This document shows positions 62,804 to 64,000 of a stretch of DNA of 64,000 bases, piece by piece. The DNA is taken from positions 310,001 to 374,000 of the forward strand of contig NZ_JACERN010000039.1 in the NCBI RefSeq assembly GCF_013911085.1. The letters are read 5' to 3'. Every line of letters starts with the position of its first letter. The first letter of the stretch is position 1. The notes beneath the pieces were generated by a model. The model did no database searches and was not told the origin of the DNA. It saw only the letters and a program-made list of their open reading frames with translations. This DNA is from Aquitalea aquatica. Lineage in GTDB: Bacteria > Pseudomonadota > Gammaproteobacteria > Burkholderiales > Chromobacteriaceae. Both the position numbers and the translations under genes were made by a program.

Positions 62804-63577
62804 ATGGTGCTACAGCAAGAAGCAGCCGAGCAGGTGCTCGAACAGCGCGTGGTGTTGATTACCGGTGCGGCGCGCCGGGTAGGCGCGGGCATTGCCCGCC
62901 TGTTGCATGCGCGTGGTGTGCGGCTGGTGTTGCATTATCGCGGCTCGCGCGGTGAGGCCGAGGTGCTGGCGGCCGAGCTCAATGGCCAGCGTCCGGGTTC
63001 GGTGCGGCTGGTGCAGGCCGATCTGCTGGATACGCAGGGCTTGCAGCAGCTGGCAGCGCAGGCGCTGGCGGCGTTTGGCCGGCTGGATGGCCTGGTCAAC
63101 AATGCCTCCAGCTTTTTCCCCACCGAGCTGGGTGAGATCGATGAGCTGGCCTGGCACGACCTGATGGGCAGCAATCTCAAGGCACCGCTGTTCCTCAGCC
63201 AGGCGCTGGCACCCGCATTGCGGCGCAGTGGCGGGGCCATTGTCGGCATTTCCGATATTCATGTAGAGCGGCCGATGAAGCGCCACGTGGTGTACAACCT
63301 GGCCAAGGCCGGCCATGCCCAGCTGATCCGCAGTCTGGCGCTGGAGCTGGCGCCGGATGTGCGGGTGAACGGCGTGGCACCGGGGGTGAATCTGTGGCCG
63401 GAGGGCGAAGCCTCTTTCGATGCGGCCGAGCGCGCGGCCATCGAAGCCACCATTCCGCTGCAGCGCACCGGTCAGCCGGATGATATCGCCCGTGCAGTGG
63501 CCTTTTTGCTGCTGGATGCCAGCTATGTCACCGGCCAGATTCTGGCGGTGGACGGCGGGCGCAGCATCGTGCTGTAG
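62804..63577 (+). CDS. Pteridine reductase-like short-chain dehydrogenase
   Basis: This 257-residue SDR shows the cofactor motif TGAARRVGAGIARLL (the TGxxxRxG form of pteridine reductases), NNASSFFPTELG, the catalytic VYNLAKAGHA (Y-x3-K), and the C-terminal YVTGQILAVDGGRSI. It probably reduces dihydrobiopterin or dihydrofolate with NADPH, like FolM/PTR1. ATG 62804 is chosen for the family N-terminus and a GGAGA ten bases before. It precedes ttcA by 100 bases, in the same direction. Confidence 0.88.
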   Translation: MVLQQEAAEQVLEQRVVLITGAARRVGAGIARLLHARGVRLVLHYRGSRGEAEVLAAELNGQRPGSVRLVQADLLDTQGLQQLAAQALAAFGRLDGLVNNASSFFPTELGEIDELAWHDLMGSNLKAPLFLSQALAPALRRSGGAIVGISDIHVERPMKRHVVYNLAKAGHAQLIRSLALELAPDVRVNGVAPGVNLWPEGEASFDAAERAAIEATIPLQRTGQPDDIARAVAFLLLDASYVTGQILAVDGGRSIVL

Positions 63578-63677
63578 GTCTGGCCACCACAGCTGCAGGC
63601 CATGCCGGGAAAGAGCGTGGATTTTGGCGGGGAAAAACAGTAAAATCGCCTGTTTTTCAATTTCTTAGCCGTACCCC

Positions 63678-64000
63678 ATGTCCGAACAGAACGCCGTACT
63701 CGACGACAAGGCCAAAAAGGCCTCCTTCGAGGGTAATAAACTGGCCAAGCGCCTGCGTCACCATGTGGGTGATGCCATCAATGATTTCAACATGATCGAG
63801 CAGGGCGACCGGATCATGGTGTGTCTGTCCGGCGGCAAGGATAGCTACACCATGCTGGACATCCTGCTGGGTCTGCAAAAATCCGCCCCTATCGACTTCT
63901 CCATCGTGGCGGTGAATCTGGACCAGAAACAACCTGGCTTCCCGGAAGACGTGCTGCCTGGTTACCTGGCGTCCATCGGTGTGGAATATCGCATCATCGA
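63678..64000 (+). CDS. ttcA: tRNA 2-thiocytidine biosynthesis protein, 5' part
   Basis: The first 107 residues of TtcA are visible before the window ends. TtcA uses ATP and an iron-sulfur cluster to thiolate C32 of certain tRNAs. The PP-loop motif [19 protein letters not shown], the N-terminal [20 protein letters not shown] and [18 protein letters not shown] are diagnostic. The cluster cysteines lie beyond the window. Confidence 0.95.
   Translation, partial: MSEQNAVLDDKAKKASFEGNKLAKRLRHHVGDAINDFNMIEQGDRIMVCLSGGKDSYTMLDILLGLQKSAPIDFSIVAVNLDQKQPGFPEDVLPGYLASIGVEYRII

Overview
The window looks like a chromosomal segment of a free-living betaproteobacterium of the order Neisseriales, most likely Chromobacteriaceae (Chromobacterium, Aquitalea or Vogesella type). 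This rests on protein character and gene order: tRNA-Tyr/Gly/Thr-tuf-tRNA-Trp-secE-nusG-rplKAJL-rpoBC-str-S10-spc-alpha as one near-continuous 32 kb block, and betaproteobacterial RpoA, S8 and L16 types. I read the genus as inference only.

Positions 1-32,930 are core information processing. After the end of rsmD and a YfhL-type ferredoxin come three tRNAs and the first tuf gene, tRNA-Trp, secE-nusG, rplKA, rplJL, rpoBC, then the str genes (rpsL, rpsG, fusA, second tuf, rpsJ), the S10 genes (rplC to rpsQ), the spc genes (rplN to rpmJ) and the alpha genes (rpsM to rplQ). Strong sigma70-type promoters are visible before the tRNA/tuf cluster, rplK, rpsL, rplN and rpsM, with hairpin terminators after the ferredoxin, tRNA-Trp, rpoC and rplQ. 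Two features break the standard layout. The infA gene between secY and rpmJ is a decayed pseudogene, so IF1 must come from another locus. A second tRNA-Thr(GGU) sits between the L10 autoregulatory leader and rplJ.

Positions 33,060-46,552 hold a MOSC protein, a MocR-type regulator divergent from a beta-alanine:pyruvate aminotransferase plus methylmalonate-semialdehyde dehydrogenase pair, a Cache-type chemoreceptor, and the conserved miaB-(YciI-like)-(membrane protein)-ybeZ-ybeY-corC-lnt cluster on the minus strand.

Positions 46,994-52,900 are a complete ribose uptake operon in the order rbsK-D-A-C-B followed by a LacI-family regulator. The rest is signalling and housekeeping: a MASE1-CHASE-GGDEF-EAL protein, an HD/HD-GYP protein and a 4HB chemoreceptor, a HugZ-like protein, a degenerate RsuA-like protein, a short inverted-repeat element (possible MITE), two identical tRNA-Met genes with their own promoter and terminator, a MidA-type methyltransferase, a pteridine reductase-like SDR, and the start of ttcA.

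I saw no CRISPR array, prophage, intact insertion sequence or clear defence system. The points most worth a second look are the infA pseudogene, the tRNA placed inside the rplJ regulatory region, the tuf gene-conversion boundaries and the MITE-like element.
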